From: Shinella sp. CPCC 101442
Lineage (GTDB): Bacteria; Pseudomonadota; Alphaproteobacteria; Rhizobiales; Rhizobiaceae
Assembly: GCF_024704725.1 (NCBI RefSeq)
Contig: NZ_JALIQS010000004.1
Span: forward strand, 1 to 64,000
Length of the DNA stretch: 64,000 nt
Direction: 5' to 3'
Under the pieces are notes generated by a model. That model was not told the DNA's origin. It saw only the letters and a program-made list of their open reading frames with translations, and did not search any database. This document shows positions 52,839 through 60,778 of this stretch, piece by piece. The position numbers and the translations under genes are program-made. Numbering within the stretch: position 1 is the first letter of the stretch; each line of letters opens with the position of its first letter.

Positions 52839-54239
52839 ATGGACGCAACCGAAAACCTGAACCTGCCCTACATCCTCCCTTCTCAAGCCCAGAAACACGT
52901 CACCCACAACGAGGCCATCAAGGCACTCGATGCCGTCGTGCAGCTGGCCGTGACGAGCAGGACCGTCGCGACACCGCCGCCGGCGCCTGTTTCCGGTGCG
53001 CGCTACATCGTGCCGGCAGGCGCCTCGGGCGCATGGGCCGGGCGTGAAAAACACGTTGCCGCCTGGCAGGACGAGGCATGGGTCTTCTACATGCCCCGTA
53101 CCGGCTGGCTTGCGCATGTCGTCGATGAAGGCAGGTTGCTGACCTTCGGCTCCACCGACTGGGCGCTTTCCGCTTTCAACGTCGCGCTGCCGGACAGACT
53201 TGGCCTCAACGCGGCGGCAGAAGCGCCAAACCGGTTGGTCGTCGCGGGCGAAGCTTCTCTCTTCACCCATGAAGGAATGGGGCATCAGATCAAGATCAAC
53301 AAGGCTTCTGCCGGAGACACAGCGTCCTTCGTCTTCCAGGCCGGCTTCTCGCCGAGAGCCGAGATCGGCCTGGTCGCGAACGACGATCTGCGTTTTAAGG
53401 TCAGTCCCGCCGGAACGTCTTTCATCGACGCCATCGTTGTCGACCGCAGCACCGGACGCGTCTCCTTTCCCGTGGGTGCGACGGGCCTCCGCATACAGCT
53501 GACCGCCGCGCGCACCTATTATGTCGCCACGACCGGCAGTGACAGCAATAGCGGCTTGAGCGCAGGTGTTCCGTTTGCAACCCTGCAGAAGGCGGTCGAT
53601 GAGGCGCACAAGCTCGATTGCGCAACCTACGACGTGACGATCCAGCTCGCGAACGGCACCTATGCCGCAGGCGCCACCGTGGCGCGTCCGTTGCTGGGCG
53701 GGGGCACGCTGATCATCAAGGGCAACGAGACGACGCCGGCCTCGGTCGTGCTGAGTGCAGGCCTGAGCTTCCGCAACGGTGCGCAGGTGCGTGTCGCGGG
53801 CCTGCGCTTCGTCATCGCCACGGATCTGATCCATGCGCTCTCGGTGGGCAACGGCGTCCATCTGCGCACAGGCAAGCTCGAGTTCGGTGCGGTCGGCGCC
53901 AATGCGGATCACATCTTCGCGGACAATCCCTGCCATATCGCCATCGAGGAGGATTATACGATCTCCGGGGGCGGGCGACGGCACATGAATATCGGCGCCG
54001 GCTACGTGTCGGGCGCGAGCCGCACCGTCACGCTGACCGGAACGCCTGCCTTCACGCATTTCCTCGCGGCGAGCAACTGCGCCGCCATCGCCCTGTCGAA
54101 CCTGACGATCTCCGGTGCGGCGACGGGCAGCCGCTACATCGCCGAGACGAATGGCGTCATCAACACCTTCGGCAAGGCGACGACCTATCTGCCCGGCTCG
54201 ACGGTCGGCACCAATCCGACGGGCGGTATCTACGCCTGA
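52839..54239 (+). CDS. DUF2793 tail-type protein with beta-helix C-terminus
   Basis: This 466-residue protein opens with the DUF2793 domain (about residues 5-90: LNLPYILPSQAQKHVTHNEA), known from phage and gene-transfer-agent tail clusters. A linker with a second beta domain follows. A right-handed beta-helix of the pectate-lyase type comes last (about 228-466: TYYVATTGSDSNSGLSAGVPFATLQKAV). This layout suits a receptor-binding tail fibre. No capsid, portal, terminase or lysis gene is near. It stands alone between fabI and ybaK. Confidence 0.8.
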   Translation: MDATENLNLPYILPSQAQKHVTHNEAIKALDAVVQLAVTSRTVATPPPAPVSGARYIVPAGASGAWAGREKHVAAWQDEAWVFYMPRTGWLAHVVDEGRLLTFGSTDWALSAFNVALPDRLGLNAAAEAPNRLVVAGEASLFTHEGMGHQIKINKASAGDTASFVFQAGFSPRAEIGLVANDDLRFKVSPAGTSFIDAIVVDRSTGRVSFPVGATGLRIQLTAARTYYVATTGSDSNSGLSAGVPFATLQKAVDEAHKLDCATYDVTIQLANGTYAAGATVARPLLGGGTLIIKGNETTPASVVLSAGLSFRNGAQVRVAGLRFVIATDLIHALSVGNGVHLRTGKLEFGAVGANADHIFADNPCHIAIEEDYTISGGGRRHMNIGAGYVSGASRTVTLTGTPAFTHFLAASNCAAIALSNLTISGAATGSRYIAETNGVINTFGKATTYLPGSTVGTNPTGGIYA

Positions 54240-54310
54240 CGAAAGCATCGTATGCGTTGCTTGTCCGGCGGCTCTTGCATCAGGCCCGCCGGACTGGCTA
54301 TGACAGGAAC

Positions 54311-54769
54311 ATGTCTCTCGAATCCGTCCGCACCTTCTTCACCGAAAACGCTCCAGACATCGCCGTTCTCGTCACCGAGCAGAGCTCGGCGACCGTGACG
54401 CTTGCGGCCGAGGCGCATGGCGTGGCGCCCGAACAGATCGCCAAGACGATCTGCCTGCGCGTCGGGGAGGAGATCGTGCTTTTGGTGGCGGCCGGCACGG
54501 CGCGGCTCAGCAATCGCAAATTCAAGGACCGTTTTGCCGCAAAACCGCGCATGCTCGATGCGGAACAGGTGCTGGCCATCACCTCCCACCCCGTCGGCGG
54601 CGTCTGCCCGTTCGGCCTGCCCGCGCCCGTGCCGGTCTATTGCGATGTGTCGCTAAAACCCTTCGACGAGGTTGTTCCGGCGGCGGGCGCGACGAATGCG
54701 GCGGTGCGCATCGCGCCGGAACGCATGGCGAGCCTCGTCAGAGGCGAATGGGTCGATGTCTGCGAGTAA
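54311..54769 (+). CDS. ybaK: YbaK/aminoacyl-tRNA deacylase family protein
   Basis: This 152-residue protein belongs to the trans-editing YbaK/ProX domain family that removes mischarged amino acids (Ala or Cys) from tRNAs. Features are QIAKTICLRVGEEIVLLVAAG and SHPVGGVCPFGLPAPVPVYCD, the latter holding the conserved GGVCPFG turn. ATG 54311 follows CAGGAAC; the much longer upstream frame is inside the tail-type gene. Which subfamily (YbaK, ProXp) it belongs to is unclear. Confidence 0.85.
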   Translation: MSLESVRTFFTENAPDIAVLVTEQSSATVTLAAEAHGVAPEQIAKTICLRVGEEIVLLVAAGTARLSNRKFKDRFAAKPRMLDAEQVLAITSHPVGGVCPFGLPAPVPVYCDVSLKPFDEVVPAAGATNAAVRIAPERMASLVRGEWVDVCE

Positions 54770-54905
54770 CGCGGACCCTTGTCGATCGCGTATGGCCGCC
54801 TCCCAACCGGCTTATCGTGAAAGAGTTTCGCGAAAATCCGGGGAAATGCCCGGCTGGCAAAATTGCGCTCAAGCAAGCAATATGACGAAACTGTGATCAA
54901 CCGCG

Positions 54906-55016
54906 GCCGGCTTCCGGCGGACAGCGGCGCGCGGCCGCGGGAGACCCGCGGGCAGGCGCTTCGCAGTGCGAAGCGTCGGCTTGGTTCCGGGCTGCTGGAG
55001 GAGCATCTGGCCCGGA
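54906..55016 (+). promoter_or_regulatory. Structured leader upstream of the purine permease
   Basis: Four hairpins follow each other: GCCGG-CTT-CCGGC (54906-54918), CCGCGGG-AGA-CCCGCGG (54935-54951), CGCTTCGC-AGT-GCGAAGCG (54957-54975) and a compound stem TCCGGGC/GCCCGGA with inner TGCT/AGCA (54986-55016). The start codon is 44 bases further. I cannot match it to a known purine riboswitch class. The first stems could also terminate ybaK. Confidence 0.4.
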
Positions 55017-55059
55017 GGTTTTGCACGGCGCCGCCGCTGGCGCGCCAGGGGGAGAAAAC

Positions 55060-56352
55060 ATGTTCGAAAAGCTTTTCAAGCTGAGTGAGCACGGCACGTC
55101 CGTGCGCACCGAAGTGGTGGCGGGTCTGACGACCTTCCTCACTATGTCCTATATCATCTTCGTCAATCCGGACATCCTGTCGACCACCGGCATGGACCGC
55201 GATGCCGTCTTTGTGGCGACCTGTCTTGCTGCCGCACTCGGCTCGCTCGTCATGGCACTCGTCGCCAACTGGCCGATCGGCATGGCGCCCGGCATGGGCC
55301 TCAACGCCTTCTTCGCCTTCACCGTGGTGGCCGCACTCGGCTTCACCTGGCAGCAGGCGCTGGGCGCGGTCTTCATCTCCGGCATCATCTTCGTGCTCCT
55401 GACGGTCACGGGGGTGCGCAGCTGGCTGATCGAAGGCATCCCGCATTCGCTGCGCAGTGCCATTGCGGCCGGTATCGGCCTCTTCCTCGGCATCATCGCG
55501 CTGAAGAACGCCGGCATCGTCGTCGACAACCCGGCAACGCTCGTCGGTCTCGGCAGCCTCAAGGCCACCGGCCCGCTGCTCGCCATCCTCGGCTTCTTCA
55601 TCATCGCCGTGCTTGATGCGCTGCGCATCAAGGGTGCGATCCTGATCGGCATTCTTGCCGTGACGATTCTGTCCTGGGTTACCGGCGTCAGCCAGTTCCA
55701 GGGTATCGTCTCCGCCCCGCCGTCGATCCTGCCGACCTTCCTGCAGCTGGACATCATGGGTGCGCTGCATGGCGGCCTCGTGCATGTCATCCTGGTCTTC
55801 GTGCTCGTCGAAGTGTTCGACGCCACCGGCACGCTGATCGGCGTCGCCAAGCGCGCCAACCTCATCCAGGAAGGCAAGAAGAGCCGTCTCGGCCGCGCGC
55901 TTCTCGCCGACAGCACGGCGATCGTCGCCGGCTCCCTGATGGGCACGAGCAGCACCACGGCCTATGTGGAAAGCGCCTCGGGCGTGCAGGCCGGCGGCCG
56001 TACGGGCCTGACCGCACTTACCGTCGCGGTCCTGTTCCTCGCCGCCCTCTTCATCTCACCGCTCGCAGGCTCGGTTCCGAGCGTCGCGACGGCCCCGGCC
56101 CTGCTCTATGTCGCAGGCCTGATGATGCGCGAGCTGACGGAAATCGAATGGGAAGACCTGACCGAGGCGGCACCGGCGGCACTCACCGCGCTCGCCATGC
56201 CCTTCACCTATTCTATCGCCAACGGCCTCGCCTTCGGCTTCATCAGCTATGTCGTCATGAAGCTCTTCACCGGCAAGTGGAAGGACATCCATCCGGCAAC
56301 GGCGATCGTCGCGCTCCTCTTCGTCATCCGTTTCGCGTTCTTCGCGGAATAG
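55060..56352 (+). CDS. NCS2-family purine permease (AzgA-like)
   Basis: This 430-residue inner-membrane permease has about 14 helices. TEVVAGLTTFLTMSYIIFVNP and GMAPGMGLNAFFAFTVV are hallmark segments of the AzgA branch (hypoxanthine, guanine, adenine). EVFDATGTLIGVAKRANL and the serine/threonine-rich GTSSTTAYVESASGVQAGGRTGL follow. ATG 55060 has GGGGAG upstream. It lies close to the purine catabolic genes and probably feeds them. Confidence 0.9.
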   Translation: MFEKLFKLSEHGTSVRTEVVAGLTTFLTMSYIIFVNPDILSTTGMDRDAVFVATCLAAALGSLVMALVANWPIGMAPGMGLNAFFAFTVVAALGFTWQQALGAVFISGIIFVLLTVTGVRSWLIEGIPHSLRSAIAAGIGLFLGIIALKNAGIVVDNPATLVGLGSLKATGPLLAILGFFIIAVLDALRIKGAILIGILAVTILSWVTGVSQFQGIVSAPPSILPTFLQLDIMGALHGGLVHVILVFVLVEVFDATGTLIGVAKRANLIQEGKKSRLGRALLADSTAIVAGSLMGTSSTTAYVESASGVQAGGRTGLTALTVAVLFLAALFISPLAGSVPSVATAPALLYVAGLMMRELTEIEWEDLTEAAPAALTALAMPFTYSIANGLAFGFISYVVMKLFTGKWKDIHPATAIVALLFVIRFAFFAE

Positions 56353-56370
56353 GACGACATTCGACAAACG

Positions 56371-56400
56371 AACGGGCCGCGCTCATCACGCGGCCCGTTT
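56371..56400. terminator. Bidirectional terminator
   Basis: AACGGGCCGCG (56371-56381) and CGCGGCCCGTT (56389-56399) form a perfect 11-bp stem with a 7-base loop, ending in TTT on the plus strand. It lies between the convergent permease and SRPBCC genes and can end both. Confidence 0.8.
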
Positions 56401-56405
56401 GCGTT

Positions 56406-57203
56406 TCAGGAGGTCGCGACGGCATCGAGCCAGGCGTGCCATTTGGGGCGGGCGGCGACGGCAGCCTCGCTGGCCCCGGCACCGTAGAAGAAGCGGCAGA
56501 GGCTGAGGCGGATCGCCTCGCCCGCATCGTAGAGCCCGAACAGCCCCACGCCCGGTACCTCTCCATCGATGCGCAGGATCACATAGCGCTGCACCGCGTC
56601 CTGACGCACGACGACCACCTCGCCGAACAGCGTTTCACCAGCCTCCAGGGTCCAGTTTTCACCCACATCGGCCGTTTCGTGGCCGAGCCCGTCCAGCAGC
56701 GTTCGCCAGACGACAAGGGCGTCGCCTCTGGCTTCGGCAAAAAGCTGGAAGGAGGCGGCCTCTTCGCCGGCATGCCGAGTGAGATAGAGCCGCAGCACAT
56801 CGATAAAGCCCGGCCAGCCGGATTCGAACCCTTCCATCTGGCCATCCCAATGGGACGACGGGCCGACGATGGAATGGGTCATGCGCACGAGGCATTCGTC
56901 GGGAGAACGTGCGACGATCGTGATGTCGGTCAGGACGGGCGGAGCGCCTTCCGCCCAGTCGGCCTCCACATAGCTGAAACGGCACGGGGGCTCCCAATGG
57001 GTGACCGTGCCGTGGCCGGTGACATCAGGCGTGAAATGGAAGGTGACCCGGCCGCCGATCCTTTCCTCGATCTCGGCCATGGTGAACCAGGCAGCGTTGC
57101 CGGAACCGGTCGCCATGGCGTGCCAGACCGCGTCCGGCGCACCGGGAACGAGAAATTCCAGTTCCACCCAGCGCTTGCCGCTCGCATCGAGTTTTATCGG
57201 CAT
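56406..57203 (-). CDS. SRPBCC/START-like (AHSA1 type) protein
   Basis: This 265-residue soluble protein starts with an AHSA1-like fold (about 1-140: VELEFLVPGAPDAVWHAMATGSG, PPCRFSYVEADW). The second half (about 150-265) may be another, weaker copy of the same fold. Such proteins bind hydrophobic ligands or act in stress responses. It lies between the permease and the purine degradation operon but on its own, and a link to purines is not shown. Confidence 0.75.
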   Translation of the reverse strand: MPIKLDASGKRWVELEFLVPGAPDAVWHAMATGSGNAAWFTMAEIEERIGGRVTFHFTPDVTGHGTVTHWEPPCRFSYVEADWAEGAPPVLTDITIVARSPDECLVRMTHSIVGPSSHWDGQMEGFESGWPGFIDVLRLYLTRHAGEEAASFQLFAEARGDALVVWRTLLDGLGHETADVGENWTLEAGETLFGEVVVVRQDAVQRYVILRIDGEVPGVGLFGLYDAGEAIRLSLCRFFYGAGASEAAVAARPKWHAWLDAVATS

Positions 57204-57284
57204 GGTCTTCCTCTCTTTGTGTCGCGTGCCGAGAATAACACGCGAGACAAGGAGCGGCCGTCACGCATCCGTGAAGACAGAAAT

Positions 57285-57308
57285 GCCGGCCCGTGGAGGC
57301 GGGCCGGC
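57285..57308 (-). terminator. Terminator of the allantoate-degradation operon
   Basis: GCCGGCCCG (57285-57293) and CGGGCCGGC (57300-57308) form a perfect 9-bp stem with a 6-base loop. On the minus strand the stem is followed by ATTTCTGTCTTC. It lies 23 bp beyond the allA stop. Confidence 0.75.
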
Positions 57309-57331
57309 GGATCCGCATCCCCGGTGGTGGA

Positions 57332-57817
57332 TCAGCGGACCAGGAAGGTTTCGTCGTAGAAGTGCTCTTCGAGGTTCACACCCTCGCCGCCGCGATCGAC
57401 CACGGCGAAGTCCGAGGTCTTGTCGAGCGGGGTCAGGATGCCGTGCCAGACGTTACGGCCGATATTGACGCCCTGGCCGGGCGCGGTGCGGAAGGCGATG
57501 GGCTCGGCCGGGCCGCTTTCCGTCTCCTCGGCGACCACGACGAGAAACGAAGCGTCGCTGAGCGGAATGAAGGCCTGGCTGCCGAGCGGGTGGCGTTCCA
57601 CCATCGCCAGCTCCAGCGGCAGCGGGTAGGGCTCGCCACGCAGGAGGCTGATCATCGGCCGGGCCTTTTCGCCGGTCGTCTCGATGTTGGCGAGATCGTG
57701 GTAGCGCGTGCACTTGCCCGCATTGATCGGGAAATTATGCGCACCGTCCTGCTCGATGACCTGACCGAAGGGCGCGAAGGCCTCGCGGGTGAGCTCTCTG
57801 ATTTCAATGGTCTTCAT
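57332..57817 (-). CDS. allA: Ureidoglycolate lyase AllA
   Basis: This 161-residue cupin-like enzyme splits ureidoglycolate into glyoxylate and urea. The family sequence is clear: FAPFGQVIEQDGAHNFPINAGKC, MISLLRGEPYPLPLELAMVERHPLGSQAFIPL and NIGRNVWHGILTPL. Length equals the family norm. Its start overlaps the alc stop by four bases, and it is the last gene of the puuE-alc-allA operon. Confidence 0.95.
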   Translation of the reverse strand: MKTIEIRELTREAFAPFGQVIEQDGAHNFPINAGKCTRYHDLANIETTGEKARPMISLLRGEPYPLPLELAMVERHPLGSQAFIPLSDASFLVVVAEETESGPAEPIAFRTAPGQGVNIGRNVWHGILTPLDKTSDFAVVDRGGEGVNLEEHFYDETFLVR

Positions 57818-58821
57818 GTCTTTCCTCCCTCGGCCGGATGGCCAAAAACCCTGAGACGGCTGATACCGCCGTCCGGATGAATGTTCAGGCGGACATGCGT
57901 CACGGCATCCGCCCGCTTCACGTGTTGGCCATCGAACGTGTGGATACGGTCGGCGGCCAGTTTCTGCTCGGGCAGGATTTCCTGCCAGAACATCGACGCG
58001 GCGGTGACAAGGGTGGGGAGGTCCCCCGTCGTGCCCGTCAGGTCGGCGGCCTGCAGGGAGCAGGCGTCCGGATAGTTGCCCTTGAAATGGGCGGTATCGA
58101 CGACGATGCTGTCCACCGTCGCCCGCGCGGCGAGCTTCACCACGATCCATTCGTGACCCGGCTGCCGGCGGCGGCTGGTCTCCCAGCCATCACCCATATT
58201 GACGCCACGGCCGGGTGCTAGCAAGCGTTGATGGCCGTAATGCCCGTTGGAAAAGGCGATGACCTGGCCGCCGGCGAGCGCCGAGGCAAGATCGATCGGT
58301 CCTTCGGCGGGAGAGAGTGCCGGAATGCCGTAGACCCGCAGCCGCGCCACGCCGCCATCGGGATAGATTCTCAGGCGCACATGGCTGAACAGGCCGTCGG
58401 CGGCGCAGTCGAAGAAATGCTGGGCGCTCGGCCCGAGCGGACTGGCCGAAAGCAATTCCACCCATTGCGTCGCCTCGTCCGGGCCGCCGGGTGCATGGCA
58501 GGCCTCGATGGCGCAGGCCGTCGGGTAGTTGCCGGTGAAGAAGGCGGTATCCACGTCGAAGCCGCGAATGCGGCCGGGGGTCGCCAGCGCCACGACGGCG
58601 TGGTCGTGGCCCGGCCCGCGCCGCCGCCGGGTTTCCCAGCCGTCCATCCATTTGCCGTGCGCGTCGTAGACGCCGGCATGGTAGACGGCCGGTTCGTCGC
58701 GGAGCATGCGCGAGAGCGGGCCGAAGAACTCGTCCGTCGCAAAAAGCCCCTTCGCCCCGAGGCCCGCCGAGGCAAGGTTGATGGTTCCGCGCGCGAAGAC
58801 AGGCAGGGCGGGGGTGGACAT
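57814..58821 (-). CDS. alc: Allantoicase
   Basis: This 335-residue enzyme hydrolyses allantoate to ureidoglycolate and urea. It has the two repeated jelly-roll domains of the family, each with a copy of the motif DGWET(R/S)RRR-GH (near residues 60 and 212) and of the (D)TAFFTGNYP / DTAHFKGNYPDACSLQA motif. It starts 9 bp downstream of puuE. The product of AllA and this enzyme is two urea per allantoate, feeding urease. Confidence 0.95.
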   Translation of the reverse strand: MSTPALPVFARGTINLASAGLGAKGLFATDEFFGPLSRMLRDEPAVYHAGVYDAHGKWMDGWETRRRRGPGHDHAVVALATPGRIRGFDVDTAFFTGNYPTACAIEACHAPGGPDEATQWVELLSASPLGPSAQHFFDCAADGLFSHVRLRIYPDGGVARLRVYGIPALSPAEGPIDLASALAGGQVIAFSNGHYGHQRLLAPGRGVNMGDGWETSRRRQPGHEWIVVKLAARATVDSIVVDTAHFKGNYPDACSLQAADLTGTTGDLPTLVTAASMFWQEILPEQKLAADRIHTFDGQHVKRADAVTHVRLNIHPDGGISRLRVFGHPAEGGKT

Positions 58822-58830
58822 GGTCTGTCC

Positions 58831-60249
58831 TCAGGCCGGCAGCAGCGCCTTGAGCCGCAAGAGCCCGATCCGCTCGACCTGCTTGCAGGCGGTGGCGAAT
58901 TCGGCGTCGCGGTCATGGGCGATGCGCTTCTCGAAGGCGGCGAGGATGCTGGCTTTCGTGTTGTCGCGCACGGCGATGATGAAGGGAAAGCCGAACTTCC
59001 TGACGTAGCGATCGTTGAGATCGGTGAAGCGGGTGCGCTCCTCGTCGGTCAGCGCGTCGAGCCCGGCCGACGCCTGCTCGTCCGTGGAACTTGCGGTCAG
59101 GCGCTTGGCCTGCGCCAGTTTGCCGGCAAGATCCGGGTGGGCGACGAGAACACCGAGGCGCTGCTCGTCGCTTGCGGCGCGGAACTGGAAGGTGAGCGCC
59201 GCAGCAAGGCCCACGGCGGTATCGTTAGCCGGCGAAAGTTCTTCCGACCAGGCGCGGCGCGCGATCCAGGGGGAATGCTCGAAGATGTCGCCGAAGCGCT
59301 GGACGAAATCCTCCTCCGCCATTTGCGAAGGACGCTCCGAAAGCGGCTGCGGCGGATGGGTCTTCGCCCAGTGCTCGGCAATGTCCACGCGCCTGGAAAT
59401 CCAGACCTTCTCATGGCTCTGGATGTAGTGGATGAAGCGGGCAAGCGCCATGACGCGGCCGGGGCGACCCATCAGGCGGCAGTGCAGGCCGATGCTCATC
59501 ATCTTCGGGTTGCCCGCTTTGCCCTCGGCATAGAGCGCGTCGAAACTGTCCTTCAGATAGGTGAAGAACTGGTCGCCGCTGTTGAAGCCCTGCGGCGTGG
59601 CGAAGCGCATGTCGTTGGTATCGAGCGTATAGGGGATGATGAGCTGTTGCCGGCCGTTGTGCTCGTACCAGTAGGGCAGGTCGTCGGAATAGGTGTCGGA
59701 GATGTAGTCGAAGCCGCCGGTCTCGGCGACCAGATCGACCGTGTTGACCGAACAGCGGCCCGTATACCAGCCACGCGGCCGCTCACCGGTGACGAGCGTG
59801 TGCAGTCGGATCGCCTCGGCGATCGCTTCGCGCTCCTCCTCCGGCTTCATGTCCTTGTGCTCGACCCATTTCAGCCCGTGCGAGGCGATTTCCCAGCCGG
59901 CCTCGATCATCGCCGCGACCTGGGCGGGCGAGCGCTTGAGGGCGGTCGCCACGCCATAGACCGTAACGGGTACGTTCTTTTCCGTGAGCAGCCGGTGCAG
60001 GCGCCAGAAGCCGGCGCGCGCGCCGTATTCGTAGATCGATTCCATGTTCCAGTGGCGCTGGCCCGGCCATTGCGCGGCACCAACAATTTCCGACAGAAAA
60101 GCTTCGGAGGCCGCATCGCCATGCAGCACGCAATTCTCCCCGCCTTCCTCGTAGTTCAGCACGAATTGCACGGCCACGCGCGCTTCACCCGGCCATGCGG
60201 CCTTGGGCGGGGTCTGGCCGTATCCGTGCATGTCGCGGCAATATCGCAT
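58831..60249 (-). CDS. puuE: Fused allantoinase PuuE - OHCU decarboxylase UraD
   Basis: This 472-residue protein joins two enzymes of urate breakdown. Residues 1 to about 305 form the metal-independent polysaccharide-deacetylase-like allantoinase PuuE (MRYCRDMHGYGQTPPKAAWPG, EIASHGLKWVEH, GWYTGRCSVNTVDL). From about 312 to 472 lies the UraD domain (FVQRFGDIFEHSPWIARRAW, VLVAHPDLAGKL, VRKFGFPFIIAVRD), which decarboxylates OHCU to S-allantoin. ATG 60249 has GGAG six bases upstream; the longer frame runs through the divergent promoter region. The fusion would couple consecutive steps. Confidence 0.95.
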   Translation of the reverse strand: MRYCRDMHGYGQTPPKAAWPGEARVAVQFVLNYEEGGENCVLHGDAASEAFLSEIVGAAQWPGQRHWNMESIYEYGARAGFWRLHRLLTEKNVPVTVYGVATALKRSPAQVAAMIEAGWEIASHGLKWVEHKDMKPEEEREAIAEAIRLHTLVTGERPRGWYTGRCSVNTVDLVAETGGFDYISDTYSDDLPYWYEHNGRQQLIIPYTLDTNDMRFATPQGFNSGDQFFTYLKDSFDALYAEGKAGNPKMMSIGLHCRLMGRPGRVMALARFIHYIQSHEKVWISRRVDIAEHWAKTHPPQPLSERPSQMAEEDFVQRFGDIFEHSPWIARRAWSEELSPANDTAVGLAAALTFQFRAASDEQRLGVLVAHPDLAGKLAQAKRLTASSTDEQASAGLDALTDEERTRFTDLNDRYVRKFGFPFIIAVRDNTKASILAAFEKRIAHDRDAEFATACKQVERIGLLRLKALLPA

Positions 60250-60307
60250 GGAACGCTCCTCCAAACGTTTATGATGACCAATGTCTAACCCGGAATCGGG
60301 CGCACCA

Positions 60308-60318
60308 TTCCTCAGGAA
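60308..60318. promoter_or_regulatory. Palindrome in the puuE-hiuH divergent spacer
   Basis: TTCCTCAGGAA is a perfect odd palindrome. A related sequence, TTCTCAGGGGAA, lies about 40 bp further toward hiuH (near 60347-60358). Two similar sites between divergent purine catabolic operons would suit a shared regulator; none is encoded in the window. Confidence 0.35.
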
Positions 60319-60409
60319 ATTTTGAAAGTCTCGAACGATACTGCTGCTTCTCAGGGGAATGCGCCTGACAGATAGTGGGAAGGAGGAGCGCTGTGCTCGG
60401 GAGGAAAAC

Positions 60410-60775
60410 ATGCAGTCTCATTCGAACGGAGCCGGCCGGCTCACGACCCACGTTCTGGACACCGCGCGCGGCAAGCCGGCAGAAGGTCTGCGCATCGAAC
60501 TGTACCGTGTCGAGGGCGATGCGTTCCATCTCCTGAAGACCACCGAGACGAACGATGACGGCCGCTGCGATGCACCGCTTCTGTCGGGCGAGACCATGAA
60601 GGCCGGCACCTACGAGCTGCGTTTCCACGCCGGCGACTATCTCGGCCGCACGGCGGATGGCCCGCTGTTCCTCGATATCATTCCCATCCGCTTCGGGCTT
60701 GCCGATGAAGGCGCGCACTACCATGTGCCGCTGCTCGTCTCGCCGTTCAGCTATTCCACCTACCGCGGGAGTTAA
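60410..60775 (+). CDS. hiuH: 5-hydroxyisourate hydrolase (transthyretin-like)
   Basis: This 121-residue enzyme converts 5-hydroxyisourate to OHCU. It shows the N-terminal catalytic histidine in [14 protein letters not shown] (His14), an arginine in the following strand, the histidine in [16 protein letters not shown] and the diagnostic C-terminus YRGS. No signal peptide is present, so it is cytoplasmic. ATG 60410 is preceded by GGGAGGAA. It is three bases before xdhA. Confidence 0.95.
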   Translation: MQSHSNGAGRLTTHVLDTARGKPAEGLRIELYRVEGDAFHLLKTTETNDDGRCDAPLLSGETMKAGTYELRFHAGDYLGRTADGPLFLDIIPIRFGLADEGAHYHVPLLVSPFSYSTYRGS

Positions 60776-60778
60776 TCC

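Noticed and set aside
52839-54239. A prophage
   Set aside because: Only one tail-type gene is present, with fabI and ybaK on either side and no integrase, capsid or att-like repeats.
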